Positions 49,596 through 63,159 of a stretch of 64,000 nt of DNA are shown in pieces. Below the pieces are notes generated by a model, which saw only the letters and a list, made by a program, of their open reading frames with translations, did no database searches and had not been told where the DNA came from. The DNA comes from Kosakonia oryzendophytica. GTDB lineage: Bacteria; Pseudomonadota; Gammaproteobacteria; Enterobacterales; Enterobacteriaceae. Each line of letters begins with the position of its first letter. The stretch's first letter is position 1. The position numbers and the translations under genes are program-made. The DNA lies in NCBI RefSeq assembly GCF_900094925.1, contig NZ_FMAY01000003.1, positions 186,001 through 250,000 on the forward strand, given 5' to 3'.

Positions 49596-51302
49596 TCACA
49601 TCCCGTCATCAAACTGCGCAAGCACCTGGCGTAACGCTTCGCGTGCGCTGGCGATATGGCGCACATCCTGGCTGTTCAGCGCCATTTCAAACTGACTGGT
49701 GTAGTGATCCAGCATCAGTCTGCGCTCCCCCAAAAGCTGCTCATAACGGCGAGAGGCCTCAGCCAGCAACTGACGATTTTCCGGCACATCACGCGGGTGC
49801 ATTTTCAGGCCATCAAGCTGACGCAGGCGTTCGGCAATCTCTTCTTCATTTAATACACCCGGCGCTTTTTCGATGATCATCGTCGATGTCTGTGTCCCCC
49901 CCTCCAGGGTGCACTCCACTTCAAGAATGCCATCCAGCGTGTAGGTAAACCGCACATCAACGCTCACTTCTCCGGCGCGACGTGCGGGAATATCGATTTG
50001 CATACGATCAAGCAGTAAATTGTCACTGACCCGCCGGGCTTCGCCCTGATAAACCGCAATCTCAATTACCCGCTGGTTATCCTGTAATGTAGAGAAGCGT
50101 TCCACAATGCTGACCGGTACAAAGGCATTACGCTCAATCAGCGGCATAAAATACCCCGCGTCGATGTTGCCGCCTTCCAGCCGCTTACCGACAGCAACGC
50201 CCAGCGAATACGGCATGACATCGGTCAGCACGATATCATCCAGCGCACGATCTTCAGCAATAAGCCCGGCCTGTACACCTGCCCCCAACGCTACGACTTC
50301 ATCCGGGTTCAGTTCATTACGCGGGAAGCGGCCAAACATACGCGTTGCCAACTGGCGCACCAAGGCCATACGTGTTGCGCCGCCCACGAGGATAATATGA
50401 TCGAGCTCGCGCGCATCAAACTGCGCATCCTGTAGCACCTGCACAACGGTCTTTTTCAGCCGAGCCAGTAAAGGCGCAGCGCACTCCGCAAAAGTTTCCG
50501 CCTGCAAGGTCCACTGATGTGTGACGTCGGCATAAGTGAGCTGTGCCGCCGCGCTGTCCTGCATGCTCAGCGTCTGTTTGATCGTTTCGGCCAGGGCAGT
50601 CAGTTCAGCCGCACAGGTTAAAGGCACATCGGCAAGCGCAGGCGACTGCGCCAGCATCCATTGACGAATCGCATCGGTGAAGTCATCGCCGCCCAGCCAG
50701 GCGTCGCCACTGCTGGCGCGGACTTCAATAACCCCTTCAAACATATCGACAATCGACACATCAAAGGTGCCGCCGCCAAGATCGAAGATCAGAAATTTTT
50801 GTTCGCTATTGTCGGCAAGTCCATACGCAAGCGCTGCCGCTGTCGGTTCATTAAGCAGGCGCTCAACATGAAGACCAGCAAGCTTCCCGGCAGCCTTTAC
50901 CGCTTTACGTTGCGCATCGTTAAAATAGGCAGGAACGGTGATCACCGTACGGTTTACCGGGCAGCCCAGCGCGACTTCCGCGTCCGTTTTGAGTTTGCGC
51001 AACACCAGCGCAGACAACTCCTCCGCACGGAACTGGCGTTTACCGAGCGTCCATGTTTTGTCGGTGCCCATATAGCGTTTGAAACTGGCGACGGTCATTT
51101 GTGGATGGCTGACAAGCCTGGCTTTGGCCGCCGCGCCGATGATCAGATTTCCTTCATCATCCAGCCCGACAACGGATGGCGTTAAGCGTTCCCCCTGCGA
51201 ACCCATGATCAGCCGCGGAGAGCCGTTTTCAAACCAGGAGACAGCACTGTTAGAAGTGCCCAAATCGATGCCAATAATGGGAGATATATTTTCTTCTCTC
51301 AC
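49596..51302 (-). CDS. hscC: HscC-like Hsp70 chaperone
   Basis: Specialised Hsp70 of 568 residues (E. coli HscC 556). The ATPase domain shows GIDLGTSNSAVSWFENG, VPAYFNDAQRKAVKAAGKLAG, NEPTAAALAYGL, FDLGGGTFDVS and LVGGATRMALVRQLA. The substrate domain is shorter than in DnaK and lacks the EEVD end. Start is GTG 51302 with AAGGAA upstream; the longer frame is unlikely. It works with the J-protein encoded next. HscC in E. coli binds sigma70 and has few clients known. In E. coli hscC lies elsewhere, near rihA; here the pair sits between ampG and cyoA. Confidence 0.87.
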   Translation of the reverse strand: MREENISPIIGIDLGTSNSAVSWFENGSPRLIMGSQGERLTPSVVGLDDEGNLIIGAAAKARLVSHPQMTVASFKRYMGTDKTWTLGKRQFRAEELSALVLRKLKTDAEVALGCPVNRTVITVPAYFNDAQRKAVKAAGKLAGLHVERLLNEPTAAALAYGLADNSEQKFLIFDLGGGTFDVSIVDMFEGVIEVRASSGDAWLGGDDFTDAIRQWMLAQSPALADVPLTCAAELTALAETIKQTLSMQDSAAAQLTYADVTHQWTLQAETFAECAAPLLARLKKTVVQVLQDAQFDARELDHIILVGGATRMALVRQLATRMFGRFPRNELNPDEVVALGAGVQAGLIAEDRALDDIVLTDVMPYSLGVAVGKRLEGGNIDAGYFMPLIERNAFVPVSIVERFSTLQDNQRVIEIAVYQGEARRVSDNLLLDRMQIDIPARRAGEVSVDVRFTYTLDGILEVECTLEGGTQTSTMIIEKAPGVLNEEEIAERLRQLDGLKMHPRDVPENRQLLAEASRRYEQLLGERRLMLDHYTSQFEMALNSQDVRHIASAREALRQVLAQFDDGM

Positions 51303-51844
51303 AACTTCATTCCTTCGCCATGACAGGCCCGCAATATATCGTTTTAAAATCAAACCAGAAGATAAGAACGCCGCAAAACAATTCACCGTCGTTATTATTA
51401 CGGTCAATAAATAAGCGTTATTTACATTGCGGCATAATCGTTATTTATCGTGTGACGGATACTTTTTCTTTAATTATTTTGTGCCCTTTAAATTAAAGTC
51501 TATTCTTTAACGATTCAGCACTGTAATTAATTATTGCGTTTCACGTTAGTTCCAATAATGTGCAGTAATTGCTGGATAAATGTTAATTAAATGTTTATTT
51601 GATTGATTGGTTATACCAATTTACCCTCAACGCTGATTGTAATGTAATATTTTCGTTATAATCTCAAACTCTGGCTGTGCGAATGCCCGATTTTACAGAT
51701 TGTTGCATTCCGTGTGACATAAACGGCAGAACCCAGTAACACCTTACTGACACAATGCCAATCATGTTTACAGTAACGTAACCTTTCCGTAAAATGCCCG
51801 CACACTTTAAGCGCCACCAGATCCCGTGGAATTGAGGTCGTTAA
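51303..51844. other. hscC-cyoA divergent spacer with cyo promoter region
   Basis: These 542 AT-rich bases contain no supported gene. Toward cyoA they hold an ArcA-type box (51581-51595), a candidate -10 TATAAT at 51657-51662 with a weak -35, and a leader of about 180 bases. The hscC side has no clear promoter that I can assign. Confidence 0.6.
51581..51595 (+). promoter_or_regulatory. ArcA box upstream of cyoABCDE
   Basis: TGTTAATTAAATGTT matches the ArcA consensus (WGTTAATTAW). It is about 60 bases upstream of the candidate cyo -10. ArcA-P represses cyo at low oxygen in E. coli, so the position fits. Confidence 0.65.
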
Positions 51845-55406
<3,562 letters not shown>

Positions 55407-55407
<1 letters not shown>

Positions 55408-55733
55408 TGAGTCATACTAACGATCATGGCGCTTCCCACGGCAGCGTAAAAACCTACATGACAGGTTTTATCCTGTCGATCATCCTGACGGTGATCCCGT
55501 TCTGGATGGTGATGAGCGGGTCTGCATCGAAGCCGGTGATTCTGGGCACCATCCTGATCACCGCCGTCGTACAGATTCTGGTGCATCTGGTTTGCTTCCT
55601 GCACATGAACACCAAGTCTGATGAAGGCTGGAACCTTACCGCCTTTATCTTTACCGTGATTATCATCGCTATCCTGGTAGTGGGTTCAATCTGGATTATG
55701 TGGAACCTGAACTACAACATGATGGTTCACTAA
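55407..55733 (+). CDS. cyoD: cytochrome bo3 ubiquinol oxidase subunit IV
   Basis: Small subunit of 108 residues with three helices ([60 protein letters not shown]), assisting CuB site assembly. The start ATG shares its A with the cyoC stop. The longer open frame starting inside cyoC is not used. It is followed by cyoE after 11 bases. Confidence 0.97.
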
Positions 55734-55744
55734 GAGCGGCGAGT

Positions 55745-56632
55745 ATGTTTAAGCAATACCTGCAAGTAACGAAACCGGGCATTATTTTTGGCAATCTGAT
55801 CTCCGTGATCGGGGGATTCCTGTTGGCTTCCAAAGGCCACATTGACTATCCCCTGTTCGTCTACACGCTGATTGGCGTGTCGTTGGTGGTCGCCTCGGGT
55901 TGTGTTTTCAACAACTACATCGATCGCGACATCGATAAAAAGATGGAGCGGACGAAAAACCGTGTGCTGGTCAGAGGGTTGATCTCGCCAAACGTGTCGC
56001 TGGTGTACGCCACCTTGTTGGGTATTGCTGGCTTTATGCTGCTGTGGTTTGGTGCTAATCCGCTGGCCTGCTGGCTGGGGGTGATGGGGTTCGTGGTGTA
56101 TGTGGGCGTCTACAGCCTGTATATGAAACGTCACTCCGTTTACGGTACGCTGATTGGCTCTCTCTCCGGCGCTGCGCCGCCGGTGATTGGCTACTGCGCA
56201 GTAACCAACGAGTTCGACAGCGGTGCACTTATCCTGCTGGCTATTTTTAGCCTCTGGCAGATGCCGCACTCCTACGCCATTGCGATTTTCCGTTTTAAGG
56301 ATTATCAGGCGGCGAACATTCCGGTACTGCCAGTAGTCAAGGGCATTTCCGTAGCCAAAAACCATATCACGCTGTATATCCTCGCGTTCGCCATCGCCAC
56401 GCTGATGCTCTCACTGGGCGGTTACGCCGGTTATAAATACCTGGTGGTTGCCGCGGCAGTAAGCCTCTGGTGGTTAGGGATGGCACTACGCGGCTATAAA
56501 GTGGCGGATGACAAAGTGTGGGCGCGCAAACTGTTCGTCTTCTCGATTGTCGCTATTACTTCGCTCTCCGTGATGATGTCCGTCGATTTTATGGTGCCCG
56601 ATTCGCACAGTCTGCTGACCTACGTCTGGTGA
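55745..56632 (+). CDS. cyoE: protohaem IX farnesyltransferase (haem O synthase)
   Basis: UbiA-family prenyltransferase of 295 residues that adds farnesyl to haem b to make haem O for CyoB. The Asp-rich active-site motif [18 protein letters not shown] is present, and the second Asp/Lys loop is around [16 protein letters not shown]. Nine or so helices. Farnesyl diphosphate comes from IspA, encoded about 6 kb away in this window. Last gene of the operon, followed by a terminator. Confidence 0.97.
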   Translation: MFKQYLQVTKPGIIFGNLISVIGGFLLASKGHIDYPLFVYTLIGVSLVVASGCVFNNYIDRDIDKKMERTKNRVLVRGLISPNVSLVYATLLGIAGFMLLWFGANPLACWLGVMGFVVYVGVYSLYMKRHSVYGTLIGSLSGAAPPVIGYCAVTNEFDSGALILLAIFSLWQMPHSYAIAIFRFKDYQAANIPVLPVVKGISVAKNHITLYILAFAIATLMLSLGGYAGYKYLVVAAAVSLWWLGMALRGYKVADDKVWARKLFVFSIVAITSLSVMMSVDFMVPDSHSLLTYVW

Positions 56633-56648
56633 TCCATACCGCTATATA

Positions 56649-56670
56649 AAAGGGTGCTTCGGCACCCTTT
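56649..56670 (+). terminator. cyo operon terminator
   Basis: AAAGGGTGC-TTCG-GCACCCTTT with a further T-run, a UUCG tetraloop hairpin 16 bases after the cyoE stop. Confidence 0.93.
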
Positions 56671-56779
56671 TTTCATTCTGCCGCCCCGAAACAGAAGGGT
56701 AATATTTGTTAATCAAGCTGTTATTTACCCCGCCCTGCCCCCGCACTACACTATGTCCGGTTTTCAATTTGAGGTAGTA

Positions 56780-58141
56780 ATGAACGATTACAAGATGACA
56801 CCAGGCGAGTTGCGCGCCACCTGGGGTTTAGGGACTGTTTTTTCATTGCGCATGCTTGGCATGTTTATGGTCCTGCCCGTTCTCACCACCTATGGTATGG
56901 CGCTGCAGGGCGCCAGCGAAGCCCTGATAGGCCTGGCAATTGGCATTTACGGTCTTGCGCAGGCGGTCTTTCAAATTCCGTTTGGCCTGCTATCGGACCG
57001 GATCGGGCGTAAGCCGCTGATTGTCGGTGGGCTGGCAATCTTTGTCGTCGGCAGCGTCATTGCCGCACTCTCCAATTCGATCTGGGGCATTATCCTTGGC
57101 CGCGCATTACAGGGCTCCGGTGCCATTGCCGCCGCCGTTATGGCGTTGCTTTCCGATCTCACCCGTGAACAAAACCGCACAAAAGCGATGGCGTTTATCG
57201 GCGTCAGCTTTGGCGTGACCTTCGCCATCGCCATGGTGCTGGGCCCAATAATCACCCATCAACTGGGTCTGCATGCCCTGTTCTGGATGATTGCCGGACT
57301 GGCGCTGGCCGGTATTGCGCTGACCCTGTGGGTGGTACCGAACAGCCAGTATCACGTGCGTAACCGCGAATCGGGCATGGTGAAAGACTGTTTCCGTATG
57401 GTGATGGTCAATCCCAAATTGCTGAAGCTTAATTTTGGCATTATGTGCCTGCATATTTTACTGATGTCGACCTTTGTGGCTCTACCCGGTCAGCTCGAAT
57501 CAGCAGGCTTCCCCGCAGCGGAACACTGGAAAATTTACCTGGTCACCATGTTGGTTTCCTTCGTCTCAGTGGTGCCGTTTATTATTTATGCCGAAGTGAA
57601 ACGCCGCATGAAGCGTGTATTCCTGTTCTGCGTGGCGTTGCTGCTGATTGCTGAAATCGTGCTGTGGGGTGCCGGGCCGCACTTCTGGGAAATCGTTATC
57701 GGGGTCCAGCTTTTCTTTCTTGCCTTTAACCTTATGGAAGCTTTGTTACCGTCGTTAATCAGTAAAGAAGCCCCGGCGGGTTACAAAGGGACGGCGATGG
57801 GGATTTACTCCACCAGCCAGTTTATTGGCGTGGCTATTGGCGGTTCGCTGGGCGGTTGGGTGGATGGGTTGTTCGACTCGCAAACGGTATTTCTGGCTGG
57901 GGCGTTGCTGGCAGCGGTCTGGTTACTGGTTGCCGGCACAATGCAAGAGCCGCCTTATGTCAGCAGCCTGCGTATCGCTATTCCGGATGATGTCGCGATC
58001 GATGCGGCGCTAACGCAGCGTCTGCAAGCCAAAGCCGGAGTAAGTGAAGTCATGGTCGTGGCGGAAGAGCGTAGTGCTTATGTCAAAATCGACAGCAAAG
58101 TGACCAACCGTTTTGAGGTCGAACAGGCTCTCGCCGGTTAA
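56780..58141 (+). CDS. yajR: MFS transporter YajR
   Basis: Drug:H+ antiporter-type MFS protein of 453 residues (E. coli 454) with 12 helices. Motif A reads GLLSDRIGRKPLIVGG. The C-terminal cytoplasmic YAM domain, a ferredoxin-like fold specific to this family, is seen as DAALTQRLQAKAGVSEVMVV. Substrates are unproven. ATG 56780 has GAGGT upstream. The open frame before it overlaps the cyo terminator. It ends at a long hairpin facing yajQ. Confidence 0.95.
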   Translation: MNDYKMTPGELRATWGLGTVFSLRMLGMFMVLPVLTTYGMALQGASEALIGLAIGIYGLAQAVFQIPFGLLSDRIGRKPLIVGGLAIFVVGSVIAALSNSIWGIILGRALQGSGAIAAAVMALLSDLTREQNRTKAMAFIGVSFGVTFAIAMVLGPIITHQLGLHALFWMIAGLALAGIALTLWVVPNSQYHVRNRESGMVKDCFRMVMVNPKLLKLNFGIMCLHILLMSTFVALPGQLESAGFPAAEHWKIYLVTMLVSFVSVVPFIIYAEVKRRMKRVFLFCVALLLIAEIVLWGAGPHFWEIVIGVQLFFLAFNLMEALLPSLISKEAPAGYKGTAMGIYSTSQFIGVAIGGSLGGWVDGLFDSQTVFLAGALLAAVWLLVAGTMQEPPYVSSLRIAIPDDVAIDAALTQRLQAKAGVSEVMVVAEERSAYVKIDSKVTNRFEVEQALAG

Positions 58142-58150
58142 CTCTGCCCG

Positions 58151-58179
58151 TTACCCTCTCCCCTGCCGGGAGAGGGTAA
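58151..58179. repeat. CCCTCTCCC-type intergenic palindrome between yajR and yajQ
   Basis: TTACCCTCTCCC-CTGCC-GGGAGAGGGTAA is a perfect 12-bp stem between convergent genes. The CCCTCTCCC/GGGAGAGGG core is a motif repeated between genes of many enterobacteria. With no T-run it may act as a transcript-end stabiliser or bidirectional terminator. Confidence 0.65.
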
Positions 58180-58187
58180 TTGTGCGA

Positions 58188-58679
58188 TTAATCGCGGAAG
58201 TTTTTGAACTGGAACGGCTGCCCCAGATTGCCGCCGCGCACCAGTGCCATGACGGATTGGAGATCATCACGGGATTTTCCGGTAACACGGATCTCTTCAC
58301 CCTGGATCTGCGCCTGCACTTTCAGTTTGCTGTCTTTAATCAGCTTGATGATTTTCTTCGCTGTCGGCGCATCAATGCCCTGCTTCAGTTTCGCTTCCAC
58401 AAACCAGGTCTTGCCGCTGTGAACAAACTCTTCTGGCACCTCCAGCGACGCGCCTTCAATGCCGCGTTTGAGCAGTTTACCGCGCAGGATATCCAGCAAC
58501 TGGTTAACCTGAAAATCTGATTCGCTCAGTACCTTAATCGTCTGTTTTTCTTCGTTCAGTTCGAAAGTGGCTTCAATGTTGCGAAAATCAAAGCGTGTTG
58601 CCAGTTCACGGGTCGCATTCTCTACGCCGTTTTGCACTTCACGCATTTCAACTTCGGAAACAATATCGAAAGATGGCAT
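58188..58679 (-). CDS. yajQ: YajQ, nucleotide-binding protein
   Basis: Protein of 163 residues, same as E. coli YajQ, with two ferredoxin-like domains ([20 protein letters not shown], then [20 protein letters not shown]). Homologues bind c-di-GMP (shown in Xanthomonas) and E. coli YajQ binds GTP/tRNA; physiological role here unknown. ATG 58679 is chosen as the conserved start, with AGAAG upstream. It diverges from panE. Confidence 0.95.
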   Translation of the reverse strand: MPSFDIVSEVEMREVQNGVENATRELATRFDFRNIEATFELNEEKQTIKVLSESDFQVNQLLDILRGKLLKRGIEGASLEVPEEFVHSGKTWFVEAKLKQGIDAPTAKKIIKLIKDSKLKVQAQIQGEEIRVTGKSRDDLQSVMALVRGGNLGQPFQFKNFRD

Positions 58680-58818
58680 CTTTTCTTCTCCCTCTGTATT
58701 TGTTGCGATGCATAATACCCGCAACGATGCATAACTCAACTTGTAATACTGGAAGCTTAGCTGACAGCGCTATAATGGTTGAAGCAACACCTGGCGCAGT
58801 TGCAGGTGAGGAGGATAA

Positions 58819-59730
58819 ATGAGAATTACCGTACTCGGATGCGGTGCTTTAGGGCAATTGTGGTTAACAGCCTTGTGTAAGCACGGACATGAAGTACAAG
58901 GATGGTTACGTGTTCCACAACCGTTTTGCAGTGTGAATGTCGTGGATGATGACGGCTCCATTTTTAACGAATCCCTGACGGCCAACGATCCTGAATTTCT
59001 GGCCCGCAGTGACTTACTGCTGGTCACGCTAAAAGCGTGGCAGGTGTCCGATGCGGTGAAGGGCCTTGCCTCCATGCTCGCCCCAACAACGCCCGTTTTA
59101 CTGATCCATAACGGCATGGGCACCGTAGAAGAACTCAAAGCGTTGCCAAATCCTCTGCTGATCGGCACTACGACCCATGCCGCCCGTCGTGACGGTAATG
59201 TGATTGTTCATGTCGCCAGTGGAACAACCCACATTGGGCCAGCGCGGCAGCAGGACGGTGACTTCAGTTACCTGGCAGATATTCTGCAGGACGTGCTGCC
59301 AGACGTCGCCTGGCATAACACCATTCGCCCGGCGCTGTGGCGCAAGCTGGCGGTGAACTGCGTGATCAACCCGTTGACCGCGCTACGTGACTGTAAAAAT
59401 GGCGACCTGCGGAATTTTCCGGATGAGATCCAGAAAGTCACCCGCGAAGTGGCCGCAGTGATTGAGCGCGAAGGGCACCATATCTCGCCGGACGATTTGC
59501 TGTCTTATGTTCATCAGATCATTGAAAATACGGCGGAAAATATCTCGTCAATGTTGCAGGATGTGCGCGCGATGCGCCACACAGAGTGTGATTATATCAC
59601 CGGCTATTTACTCAAACGGGCGCGTGCGCATGGCATCGCGGTGCCGGAAAATGCCCGTTTGTATGAAATGATTAAACGTAAGGAGAGTGAGTATGAGCGC
59701 ATCGGCTCTGATATGTCTCGCCCCTGGTAG
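58819..59730 (+). CDS. panE: 2-dehydropantoate 2-reductase
   Basis: NADPH-dependent ketopantoate reductase of the coenzyme A pathway, 303 residues as in E. coli. The nucleotide-binding motif [13 protein letters not shown] is at the N-terminus. The catalytic Lys lies in [17 protein letters not shown] (Lys about 176), and the conserved Glu near [22 protein letters not shown] precedes the ATG. The 3' end overlaps yajL by 38 bases. Confidence 0.97.
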   Translation: MRITVLGCGALGQLWLTALCKHGHEVQGWLRVPQPFCSVNVVDDDGSIFNESLTANDPEFLARSDLLLVTLKAWQVSDAVKGLASMLAPTTPVLLIHNGMGTVEELKALPNPLLIGTTTHAARRDGNVIVHVASGTTHIGPARQQDGDFSYLADILQDVLPDVAWHNTIRPALWRKLAVNCVINPLTALRDCKNGDLRNFPDEIQKVTREVAAVIEREGHHISPDDLLSYVHQIIENTAENISSMLQDVRAMRHTECDYITGYLLKRARAHGIAVPENARLYEMIKRKESEYERIGSDMSRPW

Positions 59731-60283
59731 TGAAGAGACCGAAGCGGTTACCACTATCGATCTGCTGGTACGTGGCGGTATTGCCGTCACCACCGCCAGC
59801 GTCGCCAGCAATGGCAACCTGACCATTACCTGTTCCCGCGGCGTTAAACTGCTGGCAGATGCGCCGCTGGTTGCCGTGGCGGATGGCGATTACGACATTA
59901 TCGTGCTGCCTGGCGGGCTGAAAGGCGCGGAGTGTTTCCGTGACAGTCCGTTACTGGTAGAAACGGTGCGCCAGTTTCATCTTTCCGGGCGTATTGTCGC
60001 GGCGATTTGCGCGGCGGCAGGCACCGTACTGGTGCCGCACGAAATTTTCCCGCTCGGCAATATGACCGGTTTTCCGGGCCTTAAAGAAACCATTCCGGCC
60101 GATCAGTGGCAGGATAAACGTGTGGTGTGGGATCCGCGGGTCAATTTACTCACCAGCCAGGGGCCAGGTACTGCCATTGATTTTGGGTTGAAGATTATCG
60201 ATCTGCTGGTTGGACGCGAGAAAGCCCATGAAGTGGCCTCACAATTGGTGATGGCGGCCGGGATTTATAATTACTACGAATAA
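59693..60283 (+). CDS. yajL: YajL, DJ-1/PfpI family protein
   Basis: DJ-1 family protein of 196 residues, as in E. coli YajL, linked to oxidative-stress protection and covalent chaperone or deglycase activities (the last disputed). The reactive Cys106 lies in [13 protein letters not shown], and the supporting Glu15 is in [13 protein letters not shown] 59693 (MSASAL) is the conserved start, two codons after an ATG in the same frame, with AAGGAG upstream. It starts inside panE and converges on thiI across a REP element. Confidence 0.95.
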   Translation: MSASALICLAPGSEETEAVTTIDLLVRGGIAVTTASVASNGNLTITCSRGVKLLADAPLVAVADGDYDIIVLPGGLKGAECFRDSPLLVETVRQFHLSGRIVAAICAAAGTVLVPHEIFPLGNMTGFPGLKETIPADQWQDKRVVWDPRVNLLTSQGPGTAIDFGLKIIDLLVGREKAHEVASQLVMAAGIYNYYE

Positions 60284-60290
60284 GTTTTAT

Positions 60291-60322
60291 GCCGGATGGC
60301 GGTGTTTGCCCCCCCATCCGGC
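60291..60322. repeat. REP element between yajL and thiI
   Basis: GCCGGATGG...CCATCCGGC, a 9-bp stem with a GC-rich imperfect centre, matches the enterobacterial REP consensus (GCCGGATG-GCG). It lies between the convergent ends of yajL and thiI. Confidence 0.85.
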
Positions 60323-60330
60323 GTCTTCAC

Positions 60331-61779
60331 TTACGGGCGATAAACCTTCACGTTCTGGAAGCCCTGCTCGCGCAGATAGAGCGCCTGAAGACGGCTCATC
60401 ACACCACGTTCACACCATAGCAGCCAGGTTTTGCTCTGATCGAGATCGCCAAATTTGGTGCTCAGCTTGTAGAACGGCAGCGAAACCACGTCGACCCCCT
60501 CCAGCTGTAATGGCTTATCGTCCTGCTCATCAATAGAACGGATATCCAGCACGACATCGTTCGGGCTAAAACCGCTAACCGTTTCAACCTCAACCACCTC
60601 TTCCTGGGTCTGCTGGGCGATTTCACGGATATCGATGTTGCTGGCATCCGCGACTACCTGATCGAGAATCGCGAAATCGAAATGCGCTTCTTCCGCTTCG
60701 ATCTTCGCTTTTACCGCTTTTACCGTCGGGCTTTTGGAGATCACGCCGCAATATTCCGGCATGGTACGGGCGAAATCTTCGGTACCAATCTCACGTGCCA
60801 GGTCGATGATGTGCTCTTTGTCGTAAGAGATCAGCGGACGCAGCACCAACGTATCAGACACGTTATCAATCAGGCGCAGGTTGGTCAGCGTCTGGCTGGA
60901 GACCTGGCCCAGCGCTTCACCGGTAACCAGCGCCTGCACGCCGTAGCGCTCGGCCACTTTTGACGCCGCGCGCACCATCATACGTTTCAGCACCACGCCC
61001 ATCTGGCCGTCATCCACTTTTTCGAGGATTTCGCCGACCACCGGCTCAAAGTTAATCGCCACAAAACGCACGCGGTGCGAGCTACCAAAACGGTTCCACA
61101 GATAATGCGCTACCTGGCGAACGCCGATTTCATGAGCGGCACCGCCAAGGTTAAAGAAGCAATAGTGCACACGGCAGCCACGGCGCATCAGCATATAACT
61201 GGAAACGCCGGAATCGAACCCGCCGGAAATCAGCGACAGCACATCTTCCTGGGTGCCAATCGGGAAACCTCCGATACCTTCGTAACGACCTTTAACCAGC
61301 AGCAGACGATCGTCTTCAATTTCGAGGTTAACCGTCACATCCGGGTGAGTCAGTTTGACACGCGCCGACTCAACATGCTGATTCAGACCGCCGCCGACAT
61401 ACCGTTCCACTTCAATGGAGCTGAATTCGTGCTTACCGCGGCGTTTTACGCGTACGCAGAAGGTTTTACCTTCAATCTGTTCACGGTACTGCACCAGCGC
61501 TTTTTCAAAGATATCGTGCAGAGAAGTGAAAGGGACGTCTTCCACTTCCAGAATATGGTGAATACCCGGGATGCGGGTCAGTGCATCGCGGATAACCAGA
61601 CGCTGGTTTTCATCTTTGGCGCGGACTTCAATGTTGTCCCAGTGGCGGACAACAGCAAGCGTCTCGTCATACTGTTTCAGAACGTTACGAATGTTCCCGG
61701 TAAGAATTTTAATAAAGCGCAAACGCACAGATTGGCTTTTGATGGTGATTTCCGGGAACAATTTAATGATAAACTTCAT
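60331..61779 (-). CDS. thiI: ThiI, tRNA 4-thiouridine synthase/thiazole sulfur carrier enzyme
   Basis: Enzyme of 482 residues as in E. coli: uses ATP to activate U8 of tRNA and transfers sulfur from IscS, and feeds sulfur to ThiS for thiamine. N-terminal ferredoxin-like and THUMP domains (about 1-165), PP-loop [14 protein letters not shown], Cys344 in [10 protein letters not shown], and a C-terminal rhodanese domain with Cys456 in [14 protein letters not shown] 61779 ([12 protein letters not shown]) is the conserved start. It diverges from xseB. Confidence 0.97.
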   Translation of the reverse strand: MKFIIKLFPEITIKSQSVRLRFIKILTGNIRNVLKQYDETLAVVRHWDNIEVRAKDENQRLVIRDALTRIPGIHHILEVEDVPFTSLHDIFEKALVQYREQIEGKTFCVRVKRRGKHEFSSIEVERYVGGGLNQHVESARVKLTHPDVTVNLEIEDDRLLLVKGRYEGIGGFPIGTQEDVLSLISGGFDSGVSSYMLMRRGCRVHYCFFNLGGAAHEIGVRQVAHYLWNRFGSSHRVRFVAINFEPVVGEILEKVDDGQMGVVLKRMMVRAASKVAERYGVQALVTGEALGQVSSQTLTNLRLIDNVSDTLVLRPLISYDKEHIIDLAREIGTEDFARTMPEYCGVISKSPTVKAVKAKIEAEEAHFDFAILDQVVADASNIDIREIAQQTQEEVVEVETVSGFSPNDVVLDIRSIDEQDDKPLQLEGVDVVSLPFYKLSTKFGDLDQSKTWLLWCERGVMSRLQALYLREQGFQNVKVYRP

Positions 61780-61991
61780 GGCGGCAATGGTTCGTTGGCA
61801 AGCCCGTAGGGCCTGTGAAGGGAAAAATACAGCAGCCCATACCCACGGCTGCATCCAGGCGCGCAAGTATACCACCATCGCGAAGATCTTGTGCAACGCA
61901 TTACCATTGCGCGTTATTTGCTTAGTTCCGCGACTTCGCTACCATAACGTCATTGGATTGAGTCGGAAAACAGAAGAGTCAGACATTCACT

Positions 61992-62234
61992 ATGCCAAAG
62001 AAAAATGACGCACCGGCCAGTTTTGAAACTGCGCTGAGCGAACTGGAACAGATTGTCACTCGTCTTGAAAGCGGCGATCTCCCGCTGGAAGAGGCGCTCA
62101 ATGAATTTGAACGTGGCGTGCAACTGGCGCGCCAGGGACAGGTAAAACTGCAACAAGCGGAACAACGCGTGCAGATCCTGTTGTCCGACAACGAAGAAGC
62201 ACCGCTTACGCCTTTCGCACCGGATACCGAGTAA
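61992..62234 (+). CDS. xseB: exodeoxyribonuclease VII small subunit
   Basis: Small subunit of 80 residues as in E. coli, forming the helical shaft of exonuclease VII with XseA (not in window). Pattern [38 protein letters not shown], is the family signature. The stop codon is directly followed by the ispA ATG, so xseB-ispA-dxs are one operon, as in E. coli. Confidence 0.97.
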   Translation: MPKKNDAPASFETALSELEQIVTRLESGDLPLEEALNEFERGVQLARQGQVKLQQAEQRVQILLSDNEEAPLTPFAPDTE

Positions 62235-63134
62235 ATGGATTTTAACCAACAGCTGCAAACCTGTGTAGATCAGGCCAACGACGCGCTGCGCCGTTTTATC
62301 GATCCGTTGCCCTTTCAGAACACTCCTCTGGTTGAGGCCATGCAATATGGCGCACTATTAGGTGGTAAACGGCTGCGTCCATTTCTGGTTTATGCCACCG
62401 GCGGCATGTTCGGCGTGAGCCGACAAACGTTGGACGCCCCCGCCGCTGCGGTGGAGTGCATCCATGCTTATTCACTGATCCATGACGATCTGCCCGCCAT
62501 GGATGACGACGATTTACGCCGTGGTTTGCCAACGTGCCATATCAAGTTTGGCGAAGCCAATGCCATCCTCGCGGGAGATGCATTGCAAACGCTGGCGTTC
62601 TCGATCCTTGCCGATGCGCCCATGCCGGAAGTCGCCCCCCGTGATCGACTGAGTCTGGTTTCAGAGCTGGCTACCGCCAGCGGTGTGGCCGGGATGTGCG
62701 GCGGTCAGGCTCTGGATCTAGCCGCAGAAGGCGAGCAGGTTTCGCTGGAAGCACTGGAACAGATCCATCGCCATAAGACCGGCGCACTGATCCGCGCAGC
62801 GGTAAGAATGGGAGCGTTAAGCGCTGGCGACAAAGGCCGGGAAGCATTGCCGTTGCTCGATCGCTATGCGGAAAACATCGGTCTGGCTTTCCAGGTTCAG
62901 GATGACATTCTGGATGTTGTCGGCGATACTGCGACGCTTGGTAAGCGCCAGGGCGCCGATCAGCAACTTGGTAAAAGCACCTATCCCGCACTGCTGGGCC
63001 TTGAGCAAGCCCGGACAAAAGCCCGCGACCTGATTGACGATGCCCGCCAGGCGCTAAGCCAGCTGTCGGCGCAATCACTGGATACAACGGCACTGGAAGC
63101 ACTGGCGAATTACATAATCCAGCGTGATAAATAA
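62235..63134 (+). CDS. ispA: farnesyl diphosphate synthase
   Basis: Makes farnesyl diphosphate from IPP and DMAPP/GPP, 299 residues as in E. coli. First Asp-rich motif [14 protein letters not shown], second [24 protein letters not shown] and [14 protein letters not shown] fit. Its product feeds CyoE, undecaprenyl and octaprenyl synthesis. It begins immediately after the xseB stop without its own clear ribosome site, implying coupling. Confidence 0.98.
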   Translation: MDFNQQLQTCVDQANDALRRFIDPLPFQNTPLVEAMQYGALLGGKRLRPFLVYATGGMFGVSRQTLDAPAAAVECIHAYSLIHDDLPAMDDDDLRRGLPTCHIKFGEANAILAGDALQTLAFSILADAPMPEVAPRDRLSLVSELATASGVAGMCGGQALDLAAEGEQVSLEALEQIHRHKTGALIRAAVRMGALSAGDKGREALPLLDRYAENIGLAFQVQDDILDVVGDTATLGKRQGADQQLGKSTYPALLGLEQARTKARDLIDDARQALSQLSAQSLDTTALEALANYIIQRDK

Positions 63135-63159
63135 ACCAACATGCTATAACGAGTTGCTG

